A stretch of 64,000 nt of DNA from Rhodoferax sp. (GTDB lineage: Bacteria > Pseudomonadota > Gammaproteobacteria > Burkholderiales > Burkholderiaceae_C), in contig JAUSNJ010000086.1 in assembly GCA_030645355.1 (NCBI GenBank), positions 49,913 through 113,912 on the forward strand. The letters are read 5' to 3'. The number at the start of each line of letters is the position of its first letter. Positions within the stretch are counted from its first letter, which is position 1. The position numbers and the translations under genes were made by a program. The notes under the pieces are model-generated. The model did no database searches. It was not told the DNA's origin and worked only from the letters and a program-made list of their open reading frames with translations. This document shows, in pieces, positions 61,482-64,000 of the stretch.

Positions 61482-62603
61482 ATGCTGCCAACCCCAAATT
61501 CACAGGAATCGCCCGAGCGCGACCTGACCGACGCCAGCCTGCGCGAGGAACGCGAGAGAGCAGACCGGGAGATGACGGCGAACCGGGTGGTCATAGAAAG
61601 AGACGCTGACGCGGTTGTCGAACACGCCCGGGAAAATGCCGACGCTGTCGTGGTTGCGGCCCGCGAAAAAGCAGACGAAAAGGCGGGCGAGACCGCGAAC
61701 GGCGCCGAGCTCCACGACATTCAAACCGCCATTGCAGGGGATAGAGAGAGCGAAGATCAAGCCCTGCGCGATGAACGGAATGCGGCAGACCGAAGCCTGC
61801 GCCGTGAGCGCGAAACGCGGGCCCGCTTGCTCACGCGGCTGTTGCCTCTCGAGCGCGACGCGACCGATCAATATCTGTTGACAGAGCGTGCCCGGTCCGA
61901 CGACGCGCTGGCGACCCGCGACGATTTCCTCGGCATGGTGTCCCACGACCTGCGCGACCTTCTGAACGGGATCGTGGTGAGTTCGCAGTTCCTTGCCCAA
62001 AAGCTTGAGAAACACGGTGACAGCGCGCCATTGCTCATAGAGACTGCGCGTATCGAACGTTACGGCACGCGCATGAACCGGCTGATTGGCGACCTGGTCG
62101 ACGTCGCCAGCATCGACTCCGGCAAGCTCGCAATGCACGCGTTTCCAGGCGACGTCGCCACGCTGGTAGCGGAGGCGGTGGATGCCCTGCAGGGTTCGGC
62201 GACGGCCAGGGGCGTGTCTCTACAGGTAGCGAATAGGCAGGGACCTGTTGCGGCAGAGTTCGACCACGATCGCATGCTGCAGGTACTCGCCAACCTGATC
62301 TCCAATTCGATCAAGTTCACACCCAAGGGCGGCAGTATCCGTGTGCACTGCGAATGCGTTGGCGAAACGTTCGAGTTCTGCGTGGAGGACACCGGTGAAG
62401 GAATCCCGGTGGCGATGCTGGAGGCGGTTTTCGAGCGGTTCTGGCAGGTCGGCAAGAACGACCGGCGTGGGCTGGGCTTGGGCCTGTACATCTCGCGCTG
62501 CATCGTGGAGGCCCATGGCGGCAACATCCGGGCAGAAAGCAGTCCAGGCAAGGGGACCAGGATGCTGTTCACGCTGCCCGTCAGCTCTGCACACAGTCGC
62601 TGA
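61482..62603 (+). CDS. Soluble sensor histidine kinase with long N-terminal coiled coil
   Basis: 373 residues. The first 140 residues are a highly charged helical coil (LREERERADREMTANRVV, DQALRDERNAADRSLRRER). The dimerisation domain has the H-box MVSHDLRDLLNGIV, in which DLL replaces the usual NPL after the SHDLR. The ATPase domain has the N-box NLISNSIKFTPKG, the G1 box VEDTGEGIPV, and GLGLGLYISRCIVEAHGG. No transmembrane or receiver domain. Partner response regulator not adjacent. Next gene encodes a proline-rich protein. Confidence 0.9.
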   Translation: MLPTPNSQESPERDLTDASLREERERADREMTANRVVIERDADAVVEHARENADAVVVAAREKADEKAGETANGAELHDIQTAIAGDRESEDQALRDERNAADRSLRRERETRARLLTRLLPLERDATDQYLLTERARSDDALATRDDFLGMVSHDLRDLLNGIVVSSQFLAQKLEKHGDSAPLLIETARIERYGTRMNRLIGDLVDVASIDSGKLAMHAFPGDVATLVAEAVDALQGSATARGVSLQVANRQGPVAAEFDHDRMLQVLANLISNSIKFTPKGGSIRVHCECVGETFEFCVEDTGEGIPVAMLEAVFERFWQVGKNDRRGLGLGLYISRCIVEAHGGNIRAESSPGKGTRMLFTLPVSSAHSR

Positions 62604-62788
62604 CATACTTTCGCCCTCGCGGGCACGCCGAAATCTGCAGACTCGGTACCCTACGGTGCTGATGCACATATCCGAGTGTGTGACACCGTACCGACACTGC
62701 AAAGTCCATGCAGCACAGTGAAGTGAGAAGCGCCGATCCGACCGGCCTTCCCCGCGCAAGCCCCTTCATCCGCTACTTGGAGCACACA

Positions 62789-63028
62789 GTGAACACACTC
62801 TCTGCCAGCTATCCCTACAACTTGTACAACCGAAACACCGCACCCGTTCCAGTGCCGAACATGGCCAGTGCCGTGAGCAGCCCACCGCCCCAGATGCCGA
62901 TGCCGGAGAAGCCGACACCCCTGCCACCGGAAATGCCACAGCCCGCGCAGCCTATCGGCGAGCCATCGCCGATGGAAAACCCCATTCCCATGCGAGAGCC
63001 GCCCGCCACGCTCCCGCCCCAGTCGTAG
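62789..63028 (+). CDS. Short proline-rich protein
   Basis: 79 residues from GTG 62789, with GGAG six bases before; ATG 62708 would add 27 residues but lacks such a site. The middle and end are Pro/Met/Glu-rich (PPPQMPMPEKPTPLPPEMP, QPAQPIGEPSPMENP). No known domain. It could be a disordered linker or adaptor. Low complexity makes the call uncertain. Confidence 0.45.
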   Translation: MNTLSASYPYNLYNRNTAPVPVPNMASAVSSPPPQMPMPEKPTPLPPEMPQPAQPIGEPSPMENPIPMREPPATLPPQS

Positions 63029-63047
63029 CAGGTAGCGTTTTGCCACC

Positions 63048-64000
63048 ATGACCGCGCTGATACAACGCACTTCCCATTGCTTCTGCGGCTACCCTATCTT
63101 TTTCCGCAACCATCTCTGTTTGCATTGCGGTCGTGCGCTGGGTTACGAGCCCGGTCAGGCCACGATCATGTCTTTGGAAGCGATTGACGGCGACGACAAC
63201 AACGATGCCGCCACCTGGCGCCGCGCAGGAGCAACAGATGACGGCGGTGTGTACCGGCGTTGCGCCAACTTCAGCCTGGCGCCGCAATGCAACTGGCTGG
63301 TCCCGCAGTCCGATGGCGAAGACCAGAAGCTGTGCCGTTGCTGTCGGCTGAACCGCACGGTCCCCGACCAAAGCATTGCCGCCAATGCCACGCTGTGGCA
63401 CAAGGTCGAGCTGGCCAAGCGCAGACTGGTTTCTTCGTTGATCGCCCTGGGTTTGCCAGTGGCTTCACGCATCGGCGAAGACCCACAGCAAGGCCTGGCC
63501 TTTGATCTGTTGGTGGGTGCAGGCCCTGCGCCGGTTACCACCGGCCACCACCAAGGCATCATTACGCTCAATGTCGATGAGGCCGACGACGTGGCCCGCG
63601 AGACCATTCGCAATGCCATGCATGAGCCTTACCGCACCTTGCTGGGGCATGTGCGCCATGAGTCCGGCCACTACTACTGGAGCCGCCTGCTGGATGGCAG
63701 CCCCTGGCATGAGCCCTTTCGCACGCTCTTCGGCGACGAGCGGCAAGACTACGCGGCCGCGCTGCAGCGGCACTACAGCGAAGGCCCCGCCCCATCCTGG
63801 AAGACCACCTGCGTCAGTGCCTACGCAAGCGCCCACCCGTGGGAAGATTGGGCGGAAACCTGGGCGCACTATCTGCACATGGTGGACACGCTGGATACCG
63901 CGCGCAGCTTCGGTCTCGACGGCGAGCGCGTGGGGCTGAGCTACGAGCGTTTCGGACCCGAAGCGCTGGACGACGCCGGCGCCGGCAGCGCCGACGGGCG
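63048..64000 (+). CDS. Zinc-binding metallopeptidase family protein, 3' end cut
   Basis: At least 317 residues, open at the right window end. N-terminal zinc-ribbon-like pattern CFCGYP...CLHCGRA and later CRCCRLNRTVPD. The catalytic HExxH is HESGH in VRHESGHYYWSRLLDG. Downstream WEDWAETWAHYLHMVDTLD holds a likely third ligand. It resembles the putative zinc-binding metallopeptidase family found widely in Proteobacteria. Cytoplasmic, substrate unknown. Confidence 0.8.
   Translation, partial: MTALIQRTSHCFCGYPIFFRNHLCLHCGRALGYEPGQATIMSLEAIDGDDNNDAATWRRAGATDDGGVYRRCANFSLAPQCNWLVPQSDGEDQKLCRCCRLNRTVPDQSIAANATLWHKVELAKRRLVSSLIALGLPVASRIGEDPQQGLAFDLLVGAGPAPVTTGHHQGIITLNVDEADDVARETIRNAMHEPYRTLLGHVRHESGHYYWSRLLDGSPWHEPFRTLFGDERQDYAAALQRHYSEGPAPSWKTTCVSAYASAHPWEDWAETWAHYLHMVDTLDTARSFGLDGERVGLSYERFGPEALDDAGAGSADG

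Noticed and set aside
1..64000. tRNA, rRNA, CRISPR arrays, prophage, integrase, conjugation genes
   Set aside because: No such sequence was recognised in any part of the window, so no genomic island is claimed.

Overview
The window looks like chromosomal DNA of a Burkholderiales bacterium of the Comamonadaceae (Rhodoferax/Polaromonas-like). This is inferred from high GC, dense short-spaced genes, the gene types (PA2778/PA2779 pair, Comamonadaceae-style small zinc-finger proteins, many c-di-GMP enzymes) and two families of intergenic repeats of a kind I associate with that group. No rRNA, tRNA, CRISPR array, phage or intact insertion sequence was seen. About 60 protein genes are called, two of them cut by the window ends. 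Names rest on motif reading, not on database searches.

Layout. 1-7.1 kb: end of a fumarylacetoacetate-hydrolase-like gene, a thioesterase, lipoprotein Cu/Zn superoxide dismutase, a Nudix hydrolase, an EcsC-like protein and thymidine kinase, then propionyl-CoA synthetase, an isochorismatase-like hydrolase, a small Cys protein and an NlpC/P60 hydrolase. 7.2-17.1 kb is an envelope block: TonB receptor, thioredoxin-like lipoprotein, HtrA protease, PA2779/PA2778 pair, a beta-propeller protein divergent from a winged-helix regulator with a decayed nucleotidyltransferase-like domain, and a ferredoxin. 17.1-30 kb: two membrane diguanylate cyclases, a secreted M1 aminopeptidase, TPR plus HupE-like pair, a second-type RsmH methyltransferase, NudC, DadA and a secreted caspase-like protein. 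30-37 kb: YdeI-like protein, MFS exporter with a four-cysteine HTH regulator, glycerate kinase, a short signal peptidase I coupled to a 70-residue protein, and small unknowns. 37-42.3 kb: S41 peptidase with a small lipoprotein, and a phosphate-scavenging pair (GDPD, PhoX).

42.5-51.4 kb is a signalling block: PAS-GGDEF, GAF-GGDEF-EAL, a short PilJ/MCP-like protein, and a minus-strand operon of TonB receptor, YfiR and a membrane GGDEF-EAL protein. 51.4-64 kb: ArsR regulator and sterol-desaturase-like gene sharing an operator, a LolD/FtsX-like ABC exporter divergent from a TetR gene, a chemoreceptor, a MocR regulator with a small divergent partner, a VOC protein, a soluble histidine kinase, and the start of a zinc metallopeptidase.

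The least explained features are non-coding. Two hairpin elements (3487-3584 and 25147-25242) share a 44-nt core of two conserved strands and an apical stem, but carry unrelated outer arms that are each self-complementary. A 58-bp repeat occurs six times, touching start or stop codons of neighbouring genes. A 315-bp inverted-repeat-bounded element forms the C-terminus of the TetR gene. Several operators and promoters can be read directly.
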